This document shows positions 16,595 through 23,983 of a stretch of 64,000 bases of DNA, piece by piece. The notes below the pieces were generated by a model. That model was not told where the DNA came from. It ran no database searches and was given only the letters and a program-made list of their open reading frames with translations. Made by a program: the position numbers and the translations under genes. Position 1 is the stretch's first letter. Each line of letters starts with the position of its first letter. Source of the stretch: Modestobacter marinus (GTDB lineage Bacteria > Actinomycetota > Actinomycetes > Mycobacteriales > Geodermatophilaceae); the NCBI RefSeq assembly GCF_011758655.1, contig NZ_JAAMPA010000001.1:1240001-1304000 (forward strand), in the 5' to 3' direction.

Positions 16595-17215
16595 GTGACC
16601 GAGCCAGCCGCCGTCCGCCCCGTCGTGCGCCGGGCGACCCGCGCCGACGTCCCCCGGCTGGCCGCCACCCTGGCCGCCGCCTACCCCGACTACCGGTGGA
16701 CCTCCTGGGCGCTGCCGGAGGACGGCCGCACCCAGCGACTGTCCCGCTGGGCCGAGCTCTGGGGCGCGCTGGTGCCGGTGCTGGCCGAGACGGCGTGGGT
16801 GACCGACGACGTCGACGCGGCCGCCGCCTGGGTGGCCCCCGACGCGCCGCCGCACGCCGCCGACGTGCAGGCGGTCATCGACCGGGACCTGCCCCGGGTG
16901 TTCGGCGCCCGGCAGCCGGTGGTGCTGGCCAGCGAACGACTCGGGGCGCTGGGCCGCCCGGACGAGCCGCACTGGTGGCTGCACGCCGTGGGCACCCGGC
17001 CCGCCGCGCGGCACCAGGGGCTGGGCGCGGCGGTGCTGCAGCCGGTGCTCGAGCGCTGCGACGCCGAGCTGGTGCCGGCGGCGACGACGGTCTACACCTC
17101 CACCGCCGTCCGCTGGCTGCAGCGGTCCGGCTTCGCCGTGACCCACTCGACCCGGACCGCCGTCGACCACGAGCTGCCGATCTGGACCCTGGTCCGCCAA
17201 CCGAAGCGCAACTGA
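16595..17215 (+). CDS. GNAT family N-acetyltransferase
   Basis: 206 residues from GTG (VTEPAAVRPVVRRATRADVP). The frame is open further upstream, but that part looks non-coding. Motif A lies at WWLHAVGTRPAARHQGLGAA (acetyl-CoA loop), and the C-terminal WLQRSGFAVTHSTRT is the usual GF turn. A Trp-rich first third (YPDYRWTSWALPE) resembles actinobacterial acetyltransferases of unknown substrate. It ends just before the DtxR-type box of the manganese transporter. Confidence 0.8.
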   Translation: MTEPAAVRPVVRRATRADVPRLAATLAAAYPDYRWTSWALPEDGRTQRLSRWAELWGALVPVLAETAWVTDDVDAAAAWVAPDAPPHAADVQAVIDRDLPRVFGARQPVVLASERLGALGRPDEPHWWLHAVGTRPAARHQGLGAAVLQPVLERCDAELVPAATTVYTSTAVRWLQRSGFAVTHSTRTAVDHELPIWTLVRQPKRN

Positions 17216-17221
17216 CCCGGC

Positions 17222-17240
17222 GCAGGCAAGGCTGACCTGA
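17222..17240. promoter_or_regulatory. DtxR/IdeR/MntR-type metal box upstream of the NRAMP gene
   Basis: GCAGGCAAGGCTGACCTGA matches the 19-bp DtxR/IdeR consensus (TTAGGTTAGGCTAACCTAA) at 13 of 19 positions by my count, including the AGG..AGGCT.ACCT core. It begins 110 bases before the transporter start. A DtxR-family repressor loaded with Mn(II) or Fe(II) would shut the gene in metal-replete cells. Confidence 0.65.
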
Positions 17241-17331
17241 CCCCCGGGGGCCACAGGTCGGCCCGGTCGGCCCCCGTGGGCCGGGCAGGACAGGAGCGAC
17301 CACCCAGGCTCCAGCCACCCGCGAGGTCCCC

Positions 17332-18630
17332 GTGTACCTGTCGAAGACCGAGGCCGCCGTCCTCACCAGCACGCTGCCGCGCACCCTGCCGCGGCCCACC
17401 CCACCGGCGCCGAAGGCCAAGCGCAAGCTGTGGCCGCTGCTCGGGCCGGCGTTCGTCGCCGCGGTCGCCTACGTCGACCCGGGGAACTTCGCGACGAACT
17501 TCTCCGGCGGTGCCTCGTTCGGCTACACCCTGCTGTGGGTGATCGTCGCGGCCAACCTGATGGCGATGCTCATCCAGACGCTCACCGCCAAGCTGGGGCT
17601 GGCGACCGGGCGGGACCTGGCCACCTGCTGCCGCGAGCGGCTCCCCCGGCCGGTCACCTGGGGGCTGTGGGCGCAGGCCGAGGCGGTCGCGATCGCCACC
17701 GACCTGGCCGAGATCGTCGGCGGGGCGGTCGCGCTGAACCTGCTGTTCGGGGTGCCGCTGTGGATGGGCGGGATCATCACCGCGGTCGTCGCGTTCATCC
17801 TGCTGGCCGCCCAGTCGCGGGGCTTCCGGCCGTTCGAGCGGGTGATCACCGGGCTGCTGCTGGTCATCGGCGGCGGGTTCGTCTACACGTTGATCGGCGC
17901 CGGGGTCGACCCCGGCGGCGTCGCCTCGGGCATGGTGCCCAGCTTCGCCGGCACCGACAGCCTGCTGCTGGCCACCGGCATCCTGGGCGCCACGGTCATG
18001 CCGCACGTCATCTACGTGCACTCCGCGCTCACCCCGGGCCGCTACGGCGACACCGTCACCGCGGGCAGGACGCACACCGGACGGCGGGGCCTGCTGCGCG
18101 CCCAGCGGATCGACGTCTTCATCGCCATGGGCCTGGCCGGGCTGGTCAACGCCGCGATGCTGGTCATCGCCGCGCAGCTGTTCACCGCCGGCGACGGCAT
18201 CGAGTCGCTGGAGAGCGTGCACGCCGGCCTGGGCGACCAGCTCGGCAGCGGCGCGGCCCTGGCCTTCGCCGTCGCCCTGCTCGCGGCCGGGTTCGCCAGC
18301 TCCTCGGTCGGCACCCACGCCGGCCAGGTCGTCATGGCCGGCTTCCTGCGCAAGCACATCCCGGTGCTGGTCCGCCGGCTGATCACCCTGGCCCCGGCCC
18401 TGCTGGTGCTGGGCCTGGGCGGCGACCCGACGACGGCGCTGGTCTGGTCGCAGGTCGTGCTCTGCTTCGGCATCCCGTTCGCCCTGGTGCCACTGCTCTG
18501 GCTCACCAGCCGCCGCGACCTGATGGGCGGCTGGGTCAACCGGCGGGTCACCACGCTCACCGGCTCGGTCGTCGCCGCGCTGATCATCGCCCTGAACGGC
18601 TACCTGCTGGTGAGCACCTTCCTCGGCTGA
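17332..18630 (+). CDS. mntH: NRAMP family divalent metal (Mn2+/Fe2+) transporter
   Basis: 432 residues from GTG. An inner-membrane proton-coupled importer. The metal-site motifs are intact: DPGN in TM1 (Asp49, Asn52) and VMPHVIY in TM6 (Met223, His225). About eleven hydrophobic helices can be counted, for example LWVIVAANLMAMLIQ, IITAVVAFILLAAQSRGF, GLLLVIGGGFVYTLI and SVVAALIIALNGYLLV. The cytoplasmic N-terminus (about 35 residues) is basic and proline-rich. A DtxR-type box upstream supports metal control. Confidence 0.93.
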   Translation: MYLSKTEAAVLTSTLPRTLPRPTPPAPKAKRKLWPLLGPAFVAAVAYVDPGNFATNFSGGASFGYTLLWVIVAANLMAMLIQTLTAKLGLATGRDLATCCRERLPRPVTWGLWAQAEAVAIATDLAEIVGGAVALNLLFGVPLWMGGIITAVVAFILLAAQSRGFRPFERVITGLLLVIGGGFVYTLIGAGVDPGGVASGMVPSFAGTDSLLLATGILGATVMPHVIYVHSALTPGRYGDTVTAGRTHTGRRGLLRAQRIDVFIAMGLAGLVNAAMLVIAAQLFTAGDGIESLESVHAGLGDQLGSGAALAFAVALLAAGFASSSVGTHAGQVVMAGFLRKHIPVLVRRLITLAPALLVLGLGGDPTTALVWSQVVLCFGIPFALVPLLWLTSRRDLMGGWVNRRVTTLTGSVVAALIIALNGYLLVSTFLG

Positions 18631-18642
18631 CCGGCCCGACGG

Positions 18643-19281
18643 TCAGGCAGGGACGACGGAGCCGGCGCTCGGGAACAGCGGGAATCGGCTGTCGATGCCG
18701 TGCTGGGCCAGCGCCTCGTCCAGCCCGCCGGCCTCCTCGACCGCCTGCTCGGTGATCATCACGTCGATGCCGTCGCCGGCCGCCCGGGCCCCGACGGCCG
18801 AGACGACGCCGGAGTGCTCGGTGATCAGCCGGCTGGCCTCCGCCTGCAGGTCACCGGGGCGGAACGGGGTCTGCTCGACGACCATCGCGAAGTCCGCGCC
18901 CGCGTGGGCGTCCACCACCTGCTGGACGGCGGCCGGGACGGGCCCGTGCCAGCGCACGGTGACCAGGGTCCGGTCGCGGCTGATCTCCGGGTCGCCGAAG
19001 TCGGGGCTGTTCCCGGCCGCGACCCGCACCTGGTCGATCGCGTCCAGCATCTCGGCGCTGACCAGCGGCAAGGCGAGGTCCTCCAGCAGCTCGTCGGGCG
19101 GCACCACGTGCTCCAGCTCCTCGGGGAGCGGCGGCACATCGGGCATCGGCTGCAGCTCGACGTACCCCGACGGCGGCGTCCCGGGCCCGCCCGGCTGCTG
19201 CGGTGCCTGGTCCGCGCACGCCGTCAACGCCAGGAGGACCGTCAGCACGAGGCCGCACCGCCACCGCTCCCGAACGTCCAT
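18643..19281 (-). CDS. Uncharacterised lipoprotein, paralogue of the protein at 21730-22209
   Basis: 212 residues from ATG. The signal peptide ends in a lipobox (LLALTAC), so it should be a membrane-anchored lipoprotein. A proline-rich stretch follows, then a folded domain: GNSPDFGDPEISRDR, TLVTVRWHGPVP, EQTPFRPGDLQAEASRL. The same pattern occurs in a cytoplasmic-looking protein 2.5 kb away. No known family was recognised. The alternation of strands and helices could be a small alpha/beta domain. It is convergent with mntH, 12 bases away. Confidence 0.7.
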   Translation of the reverse strand: MDVRERWRCGLVLTVLLALTACADQAPQQPGGPGTPPSGYVELQPMPDVPPLPEELEHVVPPDELLEDLALPLVSAEMLDAIDQVRVAAGNSPDFGDPEISRDRTLVTVRWHGPVPAAVQQVVDAHAGADFAMVVEQTPFRPGDLQAEASRLITEHSGVVSAVGARAAGDGIDVMITEQAVEEAGGLDEALAQHGIDSRFPLFPSAGSVVPA

Positions 19282-19431
19282 GGCGGGGATCGTGCAGGTC
19301 GACCGCTCGCCGCCGCAGAGACCAGACGATCTCGTGACCGAACGGTGACCGGGCGCCGACGGTCGCGCTGCGGCCTGACGGCGGGACCAGGTCGCTGGCC
19401 TGGCCCACGGCCTGCCCGGCAGGATGCGGAG

Positions 19432-20130
19432 ATGCAGCCGAGGGAGCCGGTCGACTGGGCGCCGGGGATGTCGGTGCTGGCCGACACCAGCCCGGCGGCG
19501 TGGGTCGAGGCCGCCCTCACCCCGGCGCCTTCGTCCTGGACGGTCGCCGGGCTCGTCCCGCCCGTCTTCGACGCCTACGCCCGCGTCCTGCCGCCCAGTT
19601 ACGGGGACGAGGAGGGCGAGCCGCGCCACCGGTGGCCGGAGATCGCCGCTGCCACCGGGGTGCCGCTGACCGCCGCGACCCGGTTCGACGACCTGGTGGC
19701 CGGCTCCCGCCGCTGGGGCCGGCCCTGTGACGGCGGGCTGGACGCCCGGGAGACCGCGGCCCTCGCCCGCGTGCTCAGCGCGTTCACGGGGACGCCGGCG
19801 GAGGCCTACTTCTGTCTCTGGGAGGGCTTCGGGCTCGAGGAGACCGAGGCCTGGGCCGAGCGGCCGATGCGCGTGGAGGTCCCGTACCGGGCGTACCACC
19901 TGCTCACCGGCCCGGTCGCTGCCGCGCCGGTGCTGCCCACCGGGGTGCCGTGGCGCTGCGCGAGCCTGTGGTGGCCGGCCGACCGGGCCTGGCTGGTCGC
20001 CACCGAGATCGACGGCTACCTCACCTACGTCGGCGGGGACCGGGCGGCGATCGACGCCGTCCTCACCGCTCCGGACCTCGACGCCGTGGCCGTGGACCCC
20101 TCCACCCCGCTGGACCCCAGCTACGGCTGA
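19432..20130 (+). CDS. Conserved hypothetical protein
   Basis: 232 residues from the ATG at 19432, with Shine-Dalgarno-like AGGATGCGGAG before it. The sequence AYFCLWEGFGLEETEAW, then PYRAYHLLTGPV, and SLWWPADRAWLVATEIDGYL, then TYVGGDRAAIDAVL is a pattern I recall from actinobacterial proteins of unknown function. There is no signal peptide or membrane segment. It is divergent from the lipoprotein gene with 150 bases between them. Confidence 0.7.
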   Translation: MQPREPVDWAPGMSVLADTSPAAWVEAALTPAPSSWTVAGLVPPVFDAYARVLPPSYGDEEGEPRHRWPEIAAATGVPLTAATRFDDLVAGSRRWGRPCDGGLDARETAALARVLSAFTGTPAEAYFCLWEGFGLEETEAWAERPMRVEVPYRAYHLLTGPVAAAPVLPTGVPWRCASLWWPADRAWLVATEIDGYLTYVGGDRAAIDAVLTAPDLDAVAVDPSTPLDPSYG

Positions 20131-20225
20131 GCACGGACCGCCGATGAGGAACGGCGTCCGGCGCCGTCTCTGGTACGACACCACCAGCACCGGCACCGCC
20201 GGTCCACAGCCGAGGAGCACCACAG

Positions 20226-20780
20226 ATGGGCGCGATCAAGGTCCACGAGTTCACCACCGTCGACGGGGTCGTCGACGTCCCGATGTGGACGATGGACTAC
20301 GGCTTCCCCGACGACCTGGCCGCCTCGATCGGGCAGCTGACCGGCTCGTCCTCGGGGATCCTGCTCGGCCGGACCACCTTCGAGATGTTCGCCCCGGCCT
20401 GGTCGACCCGGACCGTCGAGGACGACCCGGGCGCGCCGTTCTTCAACGACACGACCAAGTACGTGGTCAGCTCGACGCTGACCGACGCCGAGTCGGTCTG
20501 GCGGAACTCGACCGTGGTCGGCGGGTACTCCGCCGAGCGGATCCGGGCGCTGAAGGACGAGCAGGACGGCGACCTCTACGTCAGTGGCAGCGCCACGCTG
20601 GTGCGGGCGATGCTCGCCGACGGCCTGGTCGACGAGCTGCACCTCTACGTCTACCCCCTGGCCGTCGGGACGGGCATCCGGCTGTTCCCGGAGGGCACGT
20701 CCCGGCTGCTGTCCCTGGCCGGCGCCGAGAGCCTGTCCAACGGCGTCGCCCACCTGACTTACGGGCCGACCGCCGCCTGA
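20226..20780 (+). CDS. Dihydrofolate reductase family (RibD C-terminal-like) protein
   Basis: 184 residues. The Rossmann-like RibD/DHFR domain is recognisable: KVHEFTTVDGVVDVPMWTMD, GILLGRTTFEMFAPAW, FNDTTKYVVSSTLTDAE, GDLYVSGSATLVRAMLADG and VDELHLYVYPLAVGTGIRLF. Stand-alone members are NADPH-dependent reductases of unknown substrate. The Shine-Dalgarno is GAGGAG. A strong hairpin follows the stop. Confidence 0.85.
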   Translation: MGAIKVHEFTTVDGVVDVPMWTMDYGFPDDLAASIGQLTGSSSGILLGRTTFEMFAPAWSTRTVEDDPGAPFFNDTTKYVVSSTLTDAESVWRNSTVVGGYSAERIRALKDEQDGDLYVSGSATLVRAMLADGLVDELHLYVYPLAVGTGIRLFPEGTSRLLSLAGAESLSNGVAHLTYGPTAA

Positions 20781-20785
20781 CCCGA

Positions 20786-20821
20786 CCGGAGGGGCCGAAG
20801 TCGCGACGCTGGCCCCTCCGG
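20786..20821. terminator. Bidirectional hairpin terminator
   Basis: CCGGAGGGGCC (20786-20796) and GGCCCCTCCGG (20811-20821) are perfect 11-bp arms with a 14-base loop. They sit between the stops of two convergent genes. There is no T-tract, as is common in high-GC actinobacteria. Confidence 0.65.
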
Positions 20822-20868
20822 GCCGCCCGGTGACTACACGGTCGCCTTCTCCACCGAGCCGGATCGAA

Positions 20869-21675
20869 TCAGAGGGCGCCCTGGAGCGCGCTGGACTCGG
20901 CGGTCAGCCACGCAACGGCTCGGGGCATCTGATCGTCGAGGCCCTCGTCCCACCACCGGCGGAAGACCGGGTCGACCTCAGCGGCCGCTCGTGACGTCAG
21001 GGCGAAGTTGGCCACCATGCGGTTCGCCACCGGGATCAGCTGGGCGCGTTGCTCGGCTGTCATGCCGTAGGCATCGGCGAAGGCACGCACCCGGGCGGGC
21101 ACGTCCGCCTCGACCAGCGAAGGAGCTCGGTCCACCGGGTCGAGCAGCGGAGCCCACCAGTAGAGGGCGTTCGCAAGGTCGGCCACCCGCGTGGTCGGCC
21201 GCGCCAGATCGAAGTCGATCAGGGCGGTGGGGCGTTCGTCGGAGAAGACGATGTTGCCGGGGCAGTAGTCCATGTGCGACACGAGCTCGGGTCGGTCGAA
21301 CAGCGGGATCACGCCCGCGGGTCGGACGCCGGGAACCCCACCCCATACGGCGTCGGCCGGTGGTGTCCACCCGTCTGCTGCTTCGTGCAGACGACGGATG
21401 AGGACCGCCAGGGTCTCCATCGATTCACTCGCGGTGGCATGGGCGGGCAGCGGGTCCACCGGGACCTCCCCTGCCACGAACGACAGGACCTCCCGCCCTT
21501 CGGCGTCGTAGCCGAGCGGTTCGGGGCAGTCGGTGAAGCCCTGGCTGCGCACGTGCGCGAGGTAGGCCTGGATGGTCGCGGTGAACGGCCGGGCCGGACG
21601 TCGGACACTCGGCCCGATTCGGACGACGTGCGTGACGCCCCCGCTGGCCAGCGTCTCCTCGACAGCGTCCTCCAC
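20869..21675 (-). CDS. Phosphotransferase (APH/choline kinase-like) family protein
   Basis: 268 residues from GTG. Kinase-like fold. The catalytic loop is VSHMDYCPGNIVFSDER (H-x-D-x-x-x-x-N pattern) and the metal motif is ALIDFDLARPTTRVADLANA (Asp for DFG). The N-terminal HVVRIGPSVRRPARP strand lacks an obvious ATP-binding lysine, which is common in distant members. Such proteins phosphorylate aminoglycosides, macrolides, choline or sugars; the substrate here is unknown. Codons are slightly less GC-biased than in its neighbours. Confidence 0.82.
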   Translation of the reverse strand: MEDAVEETLASGGVTHVVRIGPSVRRPARPFTATIQAYLAHVRSQGFTDCPEPLGYDAEGREVLSFVAGEVPVDPLPAHATASESMETLAVLIRRLHEAADGWTPPADAVWGGVPGVRPAGVIPLFDRPELVSHMDYCPGNIVFSDERPTALIDFDLARPTTRVADLANALYWWAPLLDPVDRAPSLVEADVPARVRAFADAYGMTAEQRAQLIPVANRMVANFALTSRAAAEVDPVFRRWWDEGLDDQMPRAVAWLTAESSALQGAL

Positions 21676-21729
21676 GACGCGACCGTAACCGGAAGAAGGG
21701 CCACGCCGGCGGCGAGCGGAGGTGCGGCG

Positions 21730-22209
21730 TCAGGCCGGTGGGGTGTCGCCGACGTCGGCGAAGAGCGGGACGGCGCTGTCGATCGCGGCCACCGCCTGCT
21801 GGGCGCCGCCGGCCGGGTCGGCGACCGCCGGCGGCACGAGCACCTCGACGCCGTCGCCCTCCGGCCGGGCGGTGGCGGCGGCCAGCACGTCCGGGTGCTC
21901 CCGGAGCAGCCGCTCGGCCTCCGTCCGCAGGTCACCGGGACGGAACTCGGTCTGCTGGACCGTGACCTCGCACCCGGGGTCGGCGAGCACGGCCTGCGCC
22001 GGCGCCGGGAGATCGCCGTACCAGCGCACGGTGAGCCGCTTGCGGTCCAGGCTGATGCCCGGGGTGCCGAAGTCCGGGGAGTCCCCGGCCACCGCGCTCA
22101 GCCGCTCCAGCAGGTCGTAGATCGCGGTCGGACCACCCGGGTAGGCCACGAACTCACCATGCCCCAGGCGCGGCGCCGGCCCGGCGGACGACTTCTTGCG
22201 TGCTGCCAT
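21730..22209 (-). CDS. Uncharacterised protein, soluble paralogue of the lipoprotein at 18643-19281
   Basis: 159 residues from the ATG at 22209 (MAARKKSSAGPAPRLGHGEF; an ATG three codons earlier is possible). GDSPDFGTPGISLDRKRLTV, then RWYGDLPAPAQAV, and QTEFRPGDLRTEAERLLREH align closely with the lipoprotein, but here there is no signal peptide or lipobox. The two are therefore predicted to act on opposite sides of the membrane. No function is known. It is divergent from the SDR gene with 26 bases between starts. Confidence 0.68.
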   Translation of the reverse strand: MAARKKSSAGPAPRLGHGEFVAYPGGPTAIYDLLERLSAVAGDSPDFGTPGISLDRKRLTVRWYGDLPAPAQAVLADPGCEVTVQQTEFRPGDLRTEAERLLREHPDVLAAATARPEGDGVEVLVPPAVADPAGGAQQAVAAIDSAVPLFADVGDTPPA

Positions 22210-22235
22210 GCCCGCCATCATCCAGGCTGGCCCGC

Positions 22236-23030
22236 ATGGAGATCTCCGGTGCACGGATCTGGGTCACCGGCGCCTCGACCGGCATCGGCGCGGCGCTGGC
22301 GGCCGAACTGGCCGACCGGGGCGCCCAGGTGGCGATCAGCGCCCGCAACGCCGAGCAGCTCGCTGAGGTGGCCGGGAGCCGGATGGTCGTCGTCCCGCTG
22401 GACGTCACCGACCGGGCGGCGACCGTGGCGGCCGGTGAGCGGGTGCGGCAGGCCCTGGGCGGACTGGACGTCGCCGTGCTCAACGCCGGCACCTGGTCGT
22501 CGTTCCACGTGGAACCGTGGGACTCCCAGCTCTTCGCCGACCACCTGCAGGTCAACGTCATGGGCGCGGTGCACACCATGGAGGCCGTCGTCCCGCAGAT
22601 GCTGGCCGCCGGCCGGGGCCGCATCGTCGGTGTCGCCTCGGTCGCCGGGTACCGCGGCCTGCCCGGGTCGGAGGCCTACAACGCCGGCAAGGCGGCGCTG
22701 ATCAACCTGCTGGAGAGCCTGCGCGGCTCGCTGGCCCCGCGCGGTGTCGTCGTCCAGATCGTGAACCCGGGGTTCGTGACCACCCGGATGACCGACCGGA
22801 ACACCTTCCCCATGCCGTTCAAGGTCCCCGCGGACGTCGCCGCACGCACGATCGCCGACGGCATCGCCGCGGACAAGGCCGAGGTCGTCTTCCCGGTGCC
22901 GATGATGATCGGGATGAAGCTGGCTAGGCTGCTCCCAGTCCGGCTGTGGACCCGGCTCACCGCCGAGCTGGCCCGCCGCGGCGTGACCAGGGCACCCAGC
23001 GCCGAGCCGCCGCCGTCCGCTCAGCGGTGA
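22236..23030 (+). CDS. Short-chain dehydrogenase/reductase
   Basis: 264 residues from ATG. The NAD(P)-binding TGASTGIGAALAAELADRG, the NAG motif (AVLNAGTW), the catalytic Ser in GVASVAGYRG, and Tyr148/Lys152 in EAYNAGKAAL are all present. The C-terminus has a hydrophobic, basic segment (MMIGMKLARLLPVRLWTRL) that could associate with membrane. Substrate unknown. The coding region contains one of three copies of a 14-bp palindrome (22502-22515). The stop codon lies inside a large nested hairpin. Confidence 0.85.
   Translation: MEISGARIWVTGASTGIGAALAAELADRGAQVAISARNAEQLAEVAGSRMVVVPLDVTDRAATVAAGERVRQALGGLDVAVLNAGTWSSFHVEPWDSQLFADHLQVNVMGAVHTMEAVVPQMLAAGRGRIVGVASVAGYRGLPGSEAYNAGKAALINLLESLRGSLAPRGVVVQIVNPGFVTTRMTDRNTFPMPFKVPADVAARTIADGIAADKAEVVFPVPMMIGMKLARLLPVRLWTRLTAELARRGVTRAPSAEPPPSAQR
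22502..22515. promoter_or_regulatory. parS-like palindrome, copy 1
   Basis: GTTCCACGTGGAAC, a perfect 14-bp palindrome inside the SDR coding sequence. It differs at two positions from the common ParB site GTTTCACGTGAAAC. Identical copies lie at 49235 and 61014. Confidence 0.5.
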
Positions 23031-23109
23031 TCAGGTCCCCTGATCGAAAACTGTCCCCCTGCACCAACGCTGGCGCAGGGGGACAGCGGGTGATCAGGGG
23101 ACCTGATCA
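23028..23109. repeat. Nested palindromes between convergent genes
   Basis: The outer arms, 23028-23045 and 23092-23109, are perfect 18-bp inverted copies (TGATCAGGTCCCCTGATC). Each arm is itself a 7-bp hairpin (GATCAGG-TCC-CCTGATC). The inner arms, CTGTCCCCCTGC (23051-23062) and GCAGGGGGACAG (23075-23086), are perfect over 12 bp. The element starts at the SDR stop codon and ends 16 bases before the fabG stop. It can fold as one long stem or as three hairpins, and probably ends transcription both ways. Confidence 0.8.
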
Positions 23110-23125
23110 GTGCTGGGGGCGCGGG

Positions 23126-23881
23126 TCAGGCGCGGGGGCCGCCGGCGACGTAGATGACCTGGCCGGAGACGAAGCCCGCGCCCTCGCTGCACAGGAACGA
23201 CGCGGTGTGCGCGATGTCCTCGGGCTGGCCGACCCGGGCGACCGGGATCTGCTTGGCGGCCATCTCCTTGAACTGCTCGAACGGCACGCCCACCCGCTCG
23301 GCGGTCTGCGCGGTCATCTCGGTCTCGATGAAGCCGGGGGCGATCGCGTTGGCGGTCACGTTGTACCGGCCCAGCTCGATGGCGAGGGTCTTGGTGAAGC
23401 CCTGCATGCCGGCCTTGGCCGCGGAGTAGTTGACCTGGCCGCGGTTGCCCAGCGCCGAGACGCTGGACAGGTTCACGATCCGGCCGTACTCGGCCTCGAC
23501 CATGTGCTTCTGCGCCGCCTTGCTCATCAGGAAGGCGCCCCGCAGGTGCACGCCCATGACGGCGTCCCAGTCGGCGACGCTCATCTTGAACAGCAGGTTG
23601 TCCCGGGTGATCCCGGCGTTGTTCACCAGCACCGTCGGGGCGCCCAGCTCGGCGGCGATCCGCTCGACCGCGGCGTTGACCGACTCCTCCTCGGCGACGT
23701 TCGCACCGACCGCGAGCGCCTCGCCGCCGGCCTTCTGGATCTCCCCGACCGTGTCGGCGCAGGCCGCCTCGTCCAGGTCGAGGACGGCGACCGCCATCCC
23801 GTCCTGCGCGAACCGCCGCGCGATGGCCGCGCCGATCCCGCGCGCCGCACCTGTGATGATCGCCGTCCGCTGCTGAGCCAC
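23126..23881 (-). CDS. fabG: 3-oxoacyl-ACP reductase family SDR (FabG/PhaB-like)
   Basis: 251 residues from GTG. NADPH-binding ITGAARGIGAAIARRFAQDG, NNAGITRDNLLFKMSVADWD (the Asn-Asn-Ala-Gly with the FabG-typical RDNLL), catalytic Ser in NLSSVSALGNRGQVNYS, and Tyr/Lys in YSAAKAGMQGFTK. APGFIETEMT and the C-terminal GQVIYVAGG close the fold. It reduces 3-oxoacyl thioesters in fatty-acid or polyhydroxyalkanoate metabolism. It is monocistronic here, so the exact role is open. Confidence 0.88.
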   Translation of the reverse strand: MAQQRTAIITGAARGIGAAIARRFAQDGMAVAVLDLDEAACADTVGEIQKAGGEALAVGANVAEEESVNAAVERIAAELGAPTVLVNNAGITRDNLLFKMSVADWDAVMGVHLRGAFLMSKAAQKHMVEAEYGRIVNLSSVSALGNRGQVNYSAAKAGMQGFTKTLAIELGRYNVTANAIAPGFIETEMTAQTAERVGVPFEQFKEMAAKQIPVARVGQPEDIAHTASFLCSEGAGFVSGQVIYVAGGPRA

Positions 23882-23983
23882 TGCATCTCCTCGTCGAGTA
23901 CGTCGGCGGGCCACGGTCGTCCGGCCCGCCGTCCTGCCCCAGTGCATAGCACCAGGCCCGCGCGGCGCCTGCACCCGGCCGGG

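Noticed and set aside
17241-17331. Manganese riboswitch before mntH
   Set aside because: The region forms GC-rich hairpins but I could not find the conserved yybP-ykoY loop; the DtxR-type box is the better explanation.
22236-23030. Palindrome at 22502 as just a coding coincidence
   Set aside because: It encodes an ordinary SFHVEP stretch, but two identical intergenic copies make coincidence less likely, so it was kept as a finding.
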